Shown: in pieces, positions 7,410 through 14,527 of the stretch
How positions within the stretch are numbered: position 1 is the stretch's first letter
Layout of the letters: each line of letters opens with the position of its first letter
Assembly: GCA_900553355.1 (NCBI GenBank)
Contig: USDK01000023.1
Coordinates: 1-40,479, forward strand
Direction: 5' to 3'
Length of the DNA stretch: 40,479 nt
Source of the DNA: an uncultured Lachnospiraceae bacterium
GTDB lineage: Bacteria > Bacillota > Clostridia > Lachnospirales > Lachnospiraceae
Made by a program: the position numbers and the translations under genes
The notes under the pieces: model-generated
What the model was told of the DNA's origin: nothing
The model's database searches: none
What the model saw: only the letters and a program-made list of their open reading frames with translations

Positions 7410-9788
7410 TTATAAACTTGTCGATTCCATATCCAGTCTTGTGATGATATCTTCCTGGATCGCCGGTGACAGATCCAGGAAATTTACAAAGGTTCCATGG
7501 ATTCTCATGATATAGACTCCACTGGGTGCATATTTCTTTGGCTCTTTCAAAACTTTTCTCAGCATATCCGGGGTCGTTACATTTACATAGAGATAAAACG
7601 GCTGAATATTAGGGTTCTCCGGATTATAGAACAAGGGGCTGATGATCTTATCCCTAAATTCCAGGCCCTTGCCTTCAAAGGTCTCTGAGCGGAAGTAATT
7701 CGGATTGATCCCGAAGTGGGATGCATATCCGCCGTTCATCTTTTCGTAGGGAAGCTTCATCCCCGACAGAACCCGGAAACCAAGACCCGAGTGTGCCTCT
7801 CCGTACAGCGGATCCACGCCGTATCCCAGCATATCTCTCGACTTTCTTCCGTCCGGTGTGGCTCCTACCCAGTATCCATACAGCAGATGAGTTGATGGTG
7901 TGGAAAAATCACTCCGGAATGGATTACCCAGGTAATTTTTCTTGGAAGCCACGATATCCGCCACCTTATTGGCAATCTCCTGAGCTTCTCTGTCTACCTC
8001 TGCCACATTATTTCCAAACTTCTTGCAGTTCATCAGATATTCATGCATCTCCGGATCATTTTCAAAATTTGTCCGAAGGGCTTCTACCAGTCTGTCTGCA
8101 TCCTGAGGGCGTTCCTTCAGCAAAGTGTCGATGGCAATAAACGAATCAGCCACTACCGATAAACCATGGATCAGGCAGCCGCTTCCGTTATATTTGGTTC
8201 CCTGCTTTTTCGTGTCCCTGGTATCGATTCCAGATTCCACGCCTCCCATCATGGTAGACAGGAAGGGCACCTGAAGGAGTCCGATAGCCTCAGAAGCCGC
8301 ATTTGCAGACTGAGTCATCTTTTCTGCATACTCGTCTACATTTTTATAGAAAATCTCACGGATATTCTGCAGTACCTCCAGTTTACTGTGGCAGCCGTTT
8401 TCTTCATCTGTCTTTCCAAGCTTCTTCCCTGTGATCGTGGACACGCCTCCGCTGATGCACAGTTCCAGAATCTTTCCAAGATTCAGCCAGCTGTTGGTGG
8501 TATTGCCATTATCCTTCCCCATGATCAAAGGTTCCTGGCATCCGGCCACCGAGTAATCTTCAAGATCCTCATGATCTACACCGTGAGCTTCCAGGATCGG
8601 AAACAGACTGTCATCGTTGAAAAGAGACGGTGTCAGACATCCCGGAGTAAAGAAAAACCGTCCCAGGCTCTCATACAGCTCTTTCGGTGTATTTTTATGC
8701 AGCTTCACAGACAAGATCGGCTGCGGAAGATTCATGTCATAGTAGGCATCCAGAAGTGCGTAGGATGTCAGGTTCGTCAGATCCTCGCCCTCATTGGATT
8801 TTCCGCCGATGATCAGGTTCTGGGAGATGGCCCAGCTTCTGTCCGCTACGTTGAAGAACACCAGAAGATGTTTGAACAGGGACGCTGCAACCTCTCTGCT
8901 CATATTCGTCTTTGCACGGTAGGGCTCAAAGATCCGGTCTGCATTGCCCACGGAAAACGCAAACGGATTCGGCGTCTGCTCCAGACACATAGTCTGCCAG
9001 ATCAGGATGAAGGACTGGATAGCTTCAAACAGGTTATCTGCCCCGTTTCTCGGCACCTTCGCAAGCGTCTCCTTCATCAGGCGGTAACGCTCTTTTGCCT
9101 CTCCCGATGCCTGGGCTTCCTTTTCCGCAGCCAGTTTTGCATAGCGGTCTGCCAGGATTTCCAATGCATCCAGCGAAATCTTCATTGCCTCAAAATAATC
9201 TTTCCTGTCATCTTCACAAGCGGCCTGATTCTTCTCGATCTGTGCGCGGATACTTTTGGTTCCGCCTGCCAGCATGGGCCGTACATCCGGGATCAGATGT
9301 CCTGTCACCTGCTCGATAAAGAAGATCGCCTCACTGGTACTGTCTCCGGCAAGGTCATAGGCATGCCGGAGCGCGTCGGCAAACTTTGTGTGATTATTGT
9401 ATTCTTTCAGATCATCGATTCTCTCCTGGGTAATGTCGCCGATGGGGTCAATATCCCCGAACACCGCCACCGGATCACAGTATCCGCTGAAGGAATCCAC
9501 CGTAAATGCAGGGTTGATCAGTGCATAGGAACGGGCAAAGGAATCATCCTGAGTTCCGGCAAACACATGATAGTCTCCGATCGTAAGAGGAATCTTTTTC
9601 ATCACTTCCACCTGGGTTCTGGCGATGCGGATACAGTCCGGATCATCCCGGAACTTCTCATCGCACTCTCTCTGGATCTCCTTTGCCAGGAACCATCCCT
9701 CCAGATGGTTCAGGCTTCTTTCTTCTTTAAACCGCTTCTTTGCCAGCTCTGTGATCTTCTGGGCATTAAACATTGCTTTGATTTCCAT
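7410..9788 (-). CDS. Glycyl radical enzyme of the CxE (lyase/dehydratase/decarboxylase) group, substrate unknown
   Basis: A 792-residue PFL-domain protein with a C-terminal glycyl radical domain. The thiyl cysteine is C417 in AGCQEP; the Cys-x-Glu pattern (C417, E419) marks the dehydratase, C-S lyase and decarboxylase group. Pyruvate formate-lyase itself has two adjacent cysteines. The radical glycine is most likely G765 in RIHGTFVNFLDL, 27 residues from the end; the usual form is RVxGYxAxFxxL, so H764 and T766 are unusual. The enzyme is oxygen-sensitive in its active form and would act in the cytosol of an anaerobe. It is 24 bases downstream of its activase, and both are divergent from deoC. 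The downstream terminator closes the unit. The substrate cannot be assigned from these motifs. Confidence 0.88.
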   Translation of the reverse strand: MEIKAMFNAQKITELAKKRFKEERSLNHLEGWFLAKEIQRECDEKFRDDPDCIRIARTQVEVMKKIPLTIGDYHVFAGTQDDSFARSYALINPAFTVDSFSGYCDPVAVFGDIDPIGDITQERIDDLKEYNNHTKFADALRHAYDLAGDSTSEAIFFIEQVTGHLIPDVRPMLAGGTKSIRAQIEKNQAACEDDRKDYFEAMKISLDALEILADRYAKLAAEKEAQASGEAKERYRLMKETLAKVPRNGADNLFEAIQSFILIWQTMCLEQTPNPFAFSVGNADRIFEPYRAKTNMSREVAASLFKHLLVFFNVADRSWAISQNLIIGGKSNEGEDLTNLTSYALLDAYYDMNLPQPILSVKLHKNTPKELYESLGRFFFTPGCLTPSLFNDDSLFPILEAHGVDHEDLEDYSVAGCQEPLIMGKDNGNTTNSWLNLGKILELCISGGVSTITGKKLGKTDEENGCHSKLEVLQNIREIFYKNVDEYAEKMTQSANAASEAIGLLQVPFLSTMMGGVESGIDTRDTKKQGTKYNGSGCLIHGLSVVADSFIAIDTLLKERPQDADRLVEALRTNFENDPEMHEYLMNCKKFGNNVAEVDREAQEIANKVADIVASKKNYLGNPFRSDFSTPSTHLLYGYWVGATPDGRKSRDMLGYGVDPLYGEAHSGLGFRVLSGMKLPYEKMNGGYASHFGINPNYFRSETFEGKGLEFRDKIISPLFYNPENPNIQPFYLYVNVTTPDMLRKVLKEPKKYAPSGVYIMRIHGTFVNFLDLSPAIQEDIITRLDMESTSL

Positions 9789-9812
9789 GCTATCCTTGTC
9801 TCCTTTCTTCTG

Positions 9813-10577
9813 TCAGCTCTTTCTATACTGAAGTCCTCTTTTTATGATCCGGTCTCTGAAATCCTTGATCTGTTCTACCGTCACATGGGCATCATCTGTC
9901 ATCTCATAGACCCAGCCACATTCTTCCCATTTCTTTTTGCCAAACTCATGGTACTTTAAAAGCTCGAAGGTTACATTCGGGCCGCTAAGCTCCTGATACA
10001 GATCCAGAAAATGCTCCACATCTTCCGGGCTGTCATTGACCCCGCCGATCAGAGGCGTGCGGATATCGACTCTTGGATGTCCGGCCGATGCCTTTTTTAA
10101 ATTCTCATATACCACCTGAAACGGTACCCCTGTGTATTCCAGATGCTTCTGTGCGTCCCAGTGCTTACAGTCCATAATCAACTGATCTACGTAAGGGAAG
10201 AGCTCCTGAAGCCGGATGTGAGTCCCATTGGTCTCGATCGCCGTATGAACGTTCGCCTCCTTTAACTTCATGAGAAGCTCCTTTAACGGTGCAAACTGCA
10301 TGGTGGCCTCACCTCCGCTGAAGGTCACGCCTCCTCCGTCAAAGAACATCGGCTTACAGCTTAAGATCTCATCATAGACATCTTCCACCGTGCGCTCTTC
10401 ATAGGAAATCCTGGGCGACTTATCCTTCTCATGGATCACGGCCCCATCCACCGGCATTCCCTCCGGATTAGCACACCACTTACATTTCATATTGCACCCC
10501 TGAAGATGATAGACCAGGCGGTTTCCCTGACCGTCCTGGGAATAGTTAAAGCCTTTTTGAAAAATTCTTAACGTCAT
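9813..10577 (-). CDS. Glycyl radical enzyme activating protein (radical SAM), compact form
   Basis: A 254-residue radical SAM enzyme with CxxxCxxC (C28, C32, C35) in LQGCNMKCKWCANPEG and the SAM-binding GGE motif in GGVTFSGGEATM. It would use S-adenosylmethionine and a [4Fe-4S] cluster to abstract hydrogen from the glycine of the downstream enzyme. Activases of CxE-type enzymes usually carry a ferredoxin-like insert with extra cysteine clusters and run to about 300 residues; here the stretch after the CxxxCxxC has no cysteine pairs, so the protein resembles the compact PFL activase. It is first in a two-gene operon with a consensus promoter at 10610-10637. Confidence 0.92.
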   Translation of the reverse strand: MTLRIFQKGFNYSQDGQGNRLVYHLQGCNMKCKWCANPEGMPVDGAVIHEKDKSPRISYEERTVEDVYDEILSCKPMFFDGGGVTFSGGEATMQFAPLKELLMKLKEANVHTAIETNGTHIRLQELFPYVDQLIMDCKHWDAQKHLEYTGVPFQVVYENLKKASAGHPRVDIRTPLIGGVNDSPEDVEHFLDLYQELSGPNVTFELLKYHEFGKKKWEECGWVYEMTDDAHVTVEQIKDFRDRIIKRGLQYRKS

Positions 10578-10609
10578 GTATGCTCTCCCACTTTTCTATT
10601 CTTAATGGT

Positions 10610-10637
10610 ATTATATCATATAACCATTCAATGTCAA
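10610..10637 (-). promoter_or_regulatory. Promoter of the activase / glycyl radical enzyme operon
   Basis: Perfect TTGACA (10632-10637) and TATAAT (10610-10615) boxes with a 16-base spacer on the minus strand, about 33 bases upstream of the activase start. Confidence 0.85.
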
Positions 10638-10655
10638 CATGTTTCATTGACATTT
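10631..10655. promoter_or_regulatory. Inverted repeat formed by the two divergent -35 boxes (candidate operator)
   Basis: AATGTCAA (10630-10637) and TTGACATT (10647-10654) are perfect inverted repeats with a 9-base spacer. Each arm contains the -35 box of one of the two divergent promoters. A dimeric regulator bound here could control both transcripts, but no cognate regulator gene is adjacent. Confidence 0.5.
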
Positions 10656-10676
10656 TTCATTTTTTTATATTATGAT
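10647..10676 (+). promoter_or_regulatory. Promoter of deoC
   Basis: Perfect TTGACA (10647-10652) and TATGAT (10671-10676) with an 18-base spacer; the ATG of deoC is 31 bases further, preceded by AAAGGAGG. Confidence 0.8.
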
Positions 10677-10706
10677 AGTAAAAAAGCATAAAGGAGGCAC
10701 ACGAAC

Positions 10707-11369
10707 ATGGAAAACTCAGAACTTTTCAAATATATTGATCACACGCAGCTGAAAGCCTACTGCACCTGGGAGGATATCCGTACGCTCTGCCAGGAGGCGC
10801 TTACATACCACACCGCCTCTGTCTGTATCCCGCCCTCTTACGTGTCCCGTGTCCGGGACGCTTTTGGTCCATCCTTGAATATCTGTACCGTGATCGGATT
10901 TCCTCTGGGCTACCACACCACCGGTACAAAGATCCAGGAGACACGGCAGGCCATTCTCGACGGCGCCCGTGAGATTGACATGGTGATCAATATCGCAGAT
11001 GTGAAAAACAAGGATTTTGAAAAAGTCTATGAAGAGATTGCCGCCTTGAGAGAGACTGCAAAGGATGAAATCTTAAAGGTGATCGTAGAAACCTGCTACC
11101 TGACTGAATCAGAAAAAATCCGGCTCTGTGAGATTGTCACAAAAGCCGGAGCTGACTATATCAAAACTTCCACCGGTTTCGGCACAGGAGGCGCCGTGAT
11201 GGAAGATATTTTATTATTCAAAGAGCACATCGGCCCTTCCGTAAAGATCAAGGCCGCCGGAGGCATTCGTACAAGAGATGACCTGGAAGCTTTTATCGAG
11301 GCCGGCTGCAGCCGGATCGGCACCAGTTCTGCCGTCAGATTACTGTGTCCTTCTCCGGTACAGGAATAA
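10707..11369 (+). CDS. deoC: Deoxyribose-phosphate aldolase DeoC
   Basis: A 220-residue class I aldolase that cleaves 2-deoxyribose-5-phosphate to glyceraldehyde-3-phosphate and acetaldehyde. The Schiff-base lysine is K153 in YIKTSTGFG, with the paired lysine K182 in VKIKAAGGIRT and Asp91 in EIDMVINI, so the catalytic set is complete. A strong AAAGGAGG site precedes the ATG. No deoxynucleoside genes (phosphorylase, phosphopentomutase, transporter) accompany it; instead it is divergently paired with a glycyl radical enzyme, so its aldolase activity may serve that pathway or general deoxyribose salvage. Its last 30 bases overlap the convergent small membrane protein gene. Confidence 0.95.
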   Translation: MENSELFKYIDHTQLKAYCTWEDIRTLCQEALTYHTASVCIPPSYVSRVRDAFGPSLNICTVIGFPLGYHTTGTKIQETRQAILDGAREIDMVINIADVKNKDFEKVYEEIAALRETAKDEILKVIVETCYLTESEKIRLCEIVTKAGADYIKTSTGFGTGGAVMEDILLFKEHIGPSVKIKAAGGIRTRDDLEAFIEAGCSRIGTSSAVRLLCPSPVQE

Positions 11370-11585
11370 GATTCCTCCGAACAAGCCCACGATCACTCCC
11401 ACATAGATGGCTGCACACATCAGCTTTGTAATACACAGCGCCGCTGAGGTTCCGGTGATCGCACAGAACGCCAGCCCTGCGGCAAGTGTGCCTGCCGTCC
11501 AGCAGATGATGTTGATGGTAAGAAACGCCGCGTCGGCAGATTCACTGCCAAACATTTTGTTTGTGATTTCCCATATTGTTCTCAT
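11340..11585 (-). CDS. Small two-helix membrane protein, unknown function
   Basis: An 81-residue protein starting MRTIWEITNKMFG. Two hydrophobic segments, at about residues 24-45 and 50-73, suggest two transmembrane helices ending in a basic YRRRTQ tail, which should be cytoplasmic. ATG 11585 is chosen over 11621 because GGGAGGGAAGG lies directly before it. The gene overlaps the 3' end of deoC by 30 bases on the opposite strand. I do not recognise a family. Confidence 0.6.
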   Translation of the reverse strand: MRTIWEITNKMFGSESADAAFLTINIICWTAGTLAAGLAFCAITGTSAALCITKLMCAAIYVGVIVGLFGGILFLYRRRTQ

Positions 11586-11693
11586 ATGCCTTCCCTCCCT
11601 GGAATGATACAGATTTCTCATTTCCTTTACTGAGGTTAGTATAATCCAGAATTGTTAAACCAAGTCAGCGTTTCCCTTTAAAATTATGTTAAA

Positions 11694-12470
11694 TTATTTT
11701 ACGATTACAGCCGGATATCCGGCTCTTTTAATTCTCTGTTCCATCTGGGCCGCCTCATCCAGGCTCCGGTAATCGCCGGCTTCTACTCTGTAAAATGGTC
11801 CTGAATCTTCGATATATGCCGGAATGTCCAGCTCCATCAGTTCTTCCATCAGCCGCTGGGCATACCCACGGTTACGGAAGGATCCCACCTGTACACGATA
11901 GTGCGCGGCTTCTCCGGTTCCGGCGCCGACTGTCCCTTCATATTCCAGAGTGTCCAGGATCCCTTCTGCGATAGCTTCTGCAATGTCCTGAAAATTTTCA
12001 TCAAACAGCTGATTGTCTGTTTCGGAATTGATAAATCCTACTTCCACCAGCACTGCCGGCATATTGGTCCTGCGCAGGACCGCAAGGTTCGGCCTTGCCT
12101 GCACGCCCCGGTTGATAAAACCAACGGCTTCCAGCTGCTCGTTGATATCCTGAGCCATCTCATATTTGACTCCGGACAGATCGTAAACCAGGCTTTCCAC
12201 TCCGGACACGCCATTGTCCTCCGGCGTAGAATTGCGATGTATGGATACGAAATAATCTACACCTGCCGCATTTGCCTCCCGGGCTTTCTGGGTCGGCGTT
12301 TCATAGACGTCTGTCGTTCTTGTATACTCCACGTCCAGCCCTCTGTTCTGCAGGATCTCTCCTACGGCCAGTGTAAGCTTAAGCGTGTCATCCTTCTCCT
12401 GCCTGCCCTGGTAGACAGCCCCTGGATCTTTTCCTCCATGTCCGGCATCCAGCATGATTGAATATGGCAT
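11694..12470 (-). CDS. cwlC: N-acetylmuramoyl-L-alanine amidase with SPOR domain, CwlC-like mother-cell lysin
   Basis: A 258-residue zinc amidase. Amidase_3 spans about residues 3-175: H11 in DAGHGG, E25, H79 in VSIHRNS and catalytic E143 in LVEVGFINS are present. A SPOR peptidoglycan-binding domain follows at about 187-258. There is no signal peptide; the protein begins directly with the catalytic strand. That architecture and length match B. subtilis CwlC (255 residues), which accumulates in the mother cell under sigma K and helps release the spore. A sigma-K-like promoter lies immediately upstream. The CwlC role is inferred from architecture plus promoter; a vegetative non-secreted amidase would be unusual. 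Confidence 0.85.
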   Translation of the reverse strand: MPYSIMLDAGHGGKDPGAVYQGRQEKDDTLKLTLAVGEILQNRGLDVEYTRTTDVYETPTQKAREANAAGVDYFVSIHRNSTPEDNGVSGVESLVYDLSGVKYEMAQDINEQLEAVGFINRGVQARPNLAVLRRTNMPAVLVEVGFINSETDNQLFDENFQDIAEAIAEGILDTLEYEGTVGAGTGEAAHYRVQVGSFRNRGYAQRLMEELMELDIPAYIEDSGPFYRVEAGDYRSLDEAAQMEQRIKRAGYPAVIVK

Positions 12471-12521
12471 AAAAATACCCCTTTCACAACGTTCTATCTT
12501 AATGTATGCGTGAAAGGGGCA
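12471..12521 (-). terminator. Hairpin that ends the pfkB operon and contains the cwlC ribosome site
   Basis: On the minus strand a 12-bp stem (12510-12521 with 12476-12487, terminal C-A mismatch) and a 22-base loop are followed by five Ts and the cwlC ATG. The distal arm GTGAAAGGGGTA is also the cwlC ribosome-binding site. Readthrough RNA from pfkB would fold it away, whereas RNA started at the sigma-K-like promoter would contain only the distal arm. Confidence 0.6.
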
Positions 12522-12527
12522 TTATGT
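12500..12527 (-). promoter_or_regulatory. Sigma-K-like promoter of cwlC
   Basis: On the minus strand AC (12526-12527), a 17-base spacer and CATACATTA (12500-12508) match the Bacillus sigma-K form AC-N16/17-CATANNNTA. The expected start point near 12491-12495 falls in the loop of the hairpin, 20 to 25 bases before the ATG. Confidence 0.6.
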
Positions 12528-12529
12528 TT

Positions 12530-13465
12530 CTATGATTCGATTTTTTCAATCTTAATCTGAGGATACAGCCGCTCCATATCTTCTTTTACAAAGAATCCCG
12601 TCTCTTCTCTAAGCGCAGCCGCAGCTGAAATAGCGCTGGCTTTACGAAGTGTCTCTTCGATGCTCAGGCCTTCCGCAAAGCCCAGGGCAAAACCTGCGAT
12701 CATGGAATCACCGCATCCTACCGTATTTACCGCGTCAACCTTCGGAACGATCGCCCGGTATATTCCTTCATCGCTGACCACCAGGGATCCGTCGGCGCCC
12801 AGAGAAACCGCTACTACTTCCACGCCTCGCGCATGGACCGCTTTCGCCGCCTCAATGATATCTTCAATGTGGTCGCAGTGTTTTCCGGTCAGCATCCGGA
12901 TCTCATCAATGTTGGGCTTGACCATGGTAGGGCAGGCTTCGATTCCCATTTCCAGAAGGCGTCCGCTGGTATCCAGGATTACCTTTTTCCCGGCGTCTTT
13001 CACGATCTTAACCAGCTTCTGATAGGCTGTCCCGTCAAGGCCTTTTGGCACGCTTCCCGACATGGCTACTACGTCCGCTTTCTCTGCCAGTCCCCGGAAC
13101 TTTTCCACAAATCCCTGAAATTCCTCTTCTGTCACCGTAAAGCCCGGTTCCAGAAATTCTGTCTGCCGTTCGTTCTTTTCGTCCCAGATGTTTATGCAGG
13201 AACGGCTCTCAGCCTCCAGATGATAGAAATCCCCTTTTACATGGTAATCCTTCAGGGACTCCTCGATATAATTCCCGGCATGACCGCCTACAAATCCGGT
13301 AGCCACCACATCAGCTCCGGCCACGGCCGCCGGCTTGGATACATTCAGCCCCTTGCCGCCCGGTACGTAGGCACATTCCTTAACGCGGTTGACTTCTCCT
13401 TCCTGAAATTCTTCTACCACGTAACGCTTGTCGATTGCTGCATTTAATGTCACTGTCAATATCAT
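12530..13465 (-). CDS. PfkB-family sugar-phosphate kinase (tagatose-6-P / fructose-1-P kinase type)
   Basis: A 311-residue ribokinase-fold kinase of the LacC/FruK branch. The N-terminal TLNAAID, the glycine motif PGGKGLNV (about 35-42) and the anion-hole/catalytic motif GCGDS with D253 are present; the usual form is GAGDS. Members phosphorylate fructose-1-P or tagatose-6-P to the 1,6-bisphosphate with ATP. It is the last gene of the deoR operon and shares it with a GatY-like aldolase that would cleave such a bisphosphate, so tagatose-6-P is the favoured substrate (inference). AGGAGG precedes the ATG. The 9-base gap to the dehydrogenase gene shows co-transcription. Confidence 0.85.
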   Translation of the reverse strand: MILTVTLNAAIDKRYVVEEFQEGEVNRVKECAYVPGGKGLNVSKPAAVAGADVVATGFVGGHAGNYIEESLKDYHVKGDFYHLEAESRSCINIWDEKNERQTEFLEPGFTVTEEEFQGFVEKFRGLAEKADVVAMSGSVPKGLDGTAYQKLVKIVKDAGKKVILDTSGRLLEMGIEACPTMVKPNIDEIRMLTGKHCDHIEDIIEAAKAVHARGVEVVAVSLGADGSLVVSDEGIYRAIVPKVDAVNTVGCGDSMIAGFALGFAEGLSIEETLRKASAISAAAALREETGFFVKEDMERLYPQIKIEKIES

Positions 13466-13474
13466 GGCGCCCTC

Positions 13475-14524
13475 CTAGTCTTCGTTCATCAACAGGATCT
13501 TTCCTTTGACAAGTCCAGGTGTCTTATAGAGCTGGAATGCTTCCTGAGCCTGGCTCATGGGCATTTTCTTATAGATAAATCCAGGATCGAACTTCAGCTG
13601 TCCGGTTGCGAAGTAATGAGCTGTCAGCTTCCACTCCTTGCCCGGGAACGGTGCGCTGTAGGACATCCAGGATCCAGTCAGATAGAACTCTTTCCGGTTC
13701 ATCTTTTCCCACAATGCCGGTGTAAAGGTAATCTCAGCGTGAGGAGTTCCGATACAGCACACATGGGCTTTATTGGCTGCCACTTCAAACGCCATTTTTA
13801 AAGTAGGTACCTGTCCTGCCGTCTCGAATACATAGTCATATCCCTTGCCTTCCGTGATGGCCATCGCTTTGTCAAGATATCCTTCTTCTGTTGTATTGAT
13901 CACTTCGTCGGCGCCCAGCCGCTTTGCCAGTTCCAGCCGCTCATCGCTGATGTCAAATACAACTACTTTTTTGGAGCCAAAGATCTTGGTCCACTGCATG
14001 GTGAACATACCGATGGTACCACCGCCCAGGATTGCCACATAGCCGCCGCCCTGGTACTGGTTCTGGTATACGCCGTGAAGTGCGACGGTGGATGGTTCAA
14101 ACATGGCAGCCTGTTCATATGGAATGCTTGGGTCATAGACAACTGCACTCTGCTCCGGGATTACTACATAGTCTGCATTGCTCCCCTGCTGTCTGGAACC
14201 GATGAAGCTGTAGTGCTTGCACAGAGAGAAATTCCCCTTCTGGCAGTCGTCACATTTCATACAGGGAACCAGCGGAGCGCCGGACACATGGTCGCCCACC
14301 TTGACGCTGGTCACACCTTCGCCCACTTCTACCACATCGCCGGAAAATTCATGTCCCAGCACGATAGGATAAAAGTGTACTCCATTTTGAAGCACTCTTG
14401 GAATATCAGACCCACAGATACCAGAGGCTTTTACCTTTACCTTCACAGTTCCGGGAGTCACCTGCGGCTCCTCATAATCCATATAACGTACATCTTCATT
14501 TGCACATACAACTGCTGCTTTCAT
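13475..14524 (-). CDS. Zinc-dependent polyol dehydrogenase, GatD-like (galactitol-1-phosphate 5-dehydrogenase type)
   Basis: A 349-residue medium-chain dehydrogenase. Catalytic zinc ligands C37 (GICGSD) and H58/E59 (LGHEF) and the structural cysteines C88, C91, C94, C102 are present; the NAD site is LGGGTIGMF. Segments such as SGICGSDIPR, YSFIGSRQQG and GSWMSYSAPFPG closely resemble E. coli GatD, which oxidises galactitol-1-P to tagatose-6-P. No PTS is in the window, and a sugar kinase is the next gene (3-base gap), so the substrate may be the free polyol rather than its phosphate. Substrate is inferred only. Confidence 0.83.
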   Translation of the reverse strand: MKAAVVCANEDVRYMDYEEPQVTPGTVKVKVKASGICGSDIPRVLQNGVHFYPIVLGHEFSGDVVEVGEGVTSVKVGDHVSGAPLVPCMKCDDCQKGNFSLCKHYSFIGSRQQGSNADYVVIPEQSAVVYDPSIPYEQAAMFEPSTVALHGVYQNQYQGGGYVAILGGGTIGMFTMQWTKIFGSKKVVVFDISDERLELAKRLGADEVINTTEEGYLDKAMAITEGKGYDYVFETAGQVPTLKMAFEVAANKAHVCCIGTPHAEITFTPALWEKMNRKEFYLTGSWMSYSAPFPGKEWKLTAHYFATGQLKFDPGFIYKKMPMSQAQEAFQLYKTPGLVKGKILLMNED

Positions 14525-14527
14525 CTT

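Noticed and set aside
8166..9959. Plus-strand open frame of 597 codons opposite the glycyl radical enzyme gene
   Set aside because: It mirrors the codon bias of the real minus-strand gene, shows no recognisable motif and lacks a ribosome site.
10631..10655. The -35 inverted repeat as a transcription terminator
   Set aside because: The stem is only 8 bp with no U run, and each arm is a consensus promoter element.
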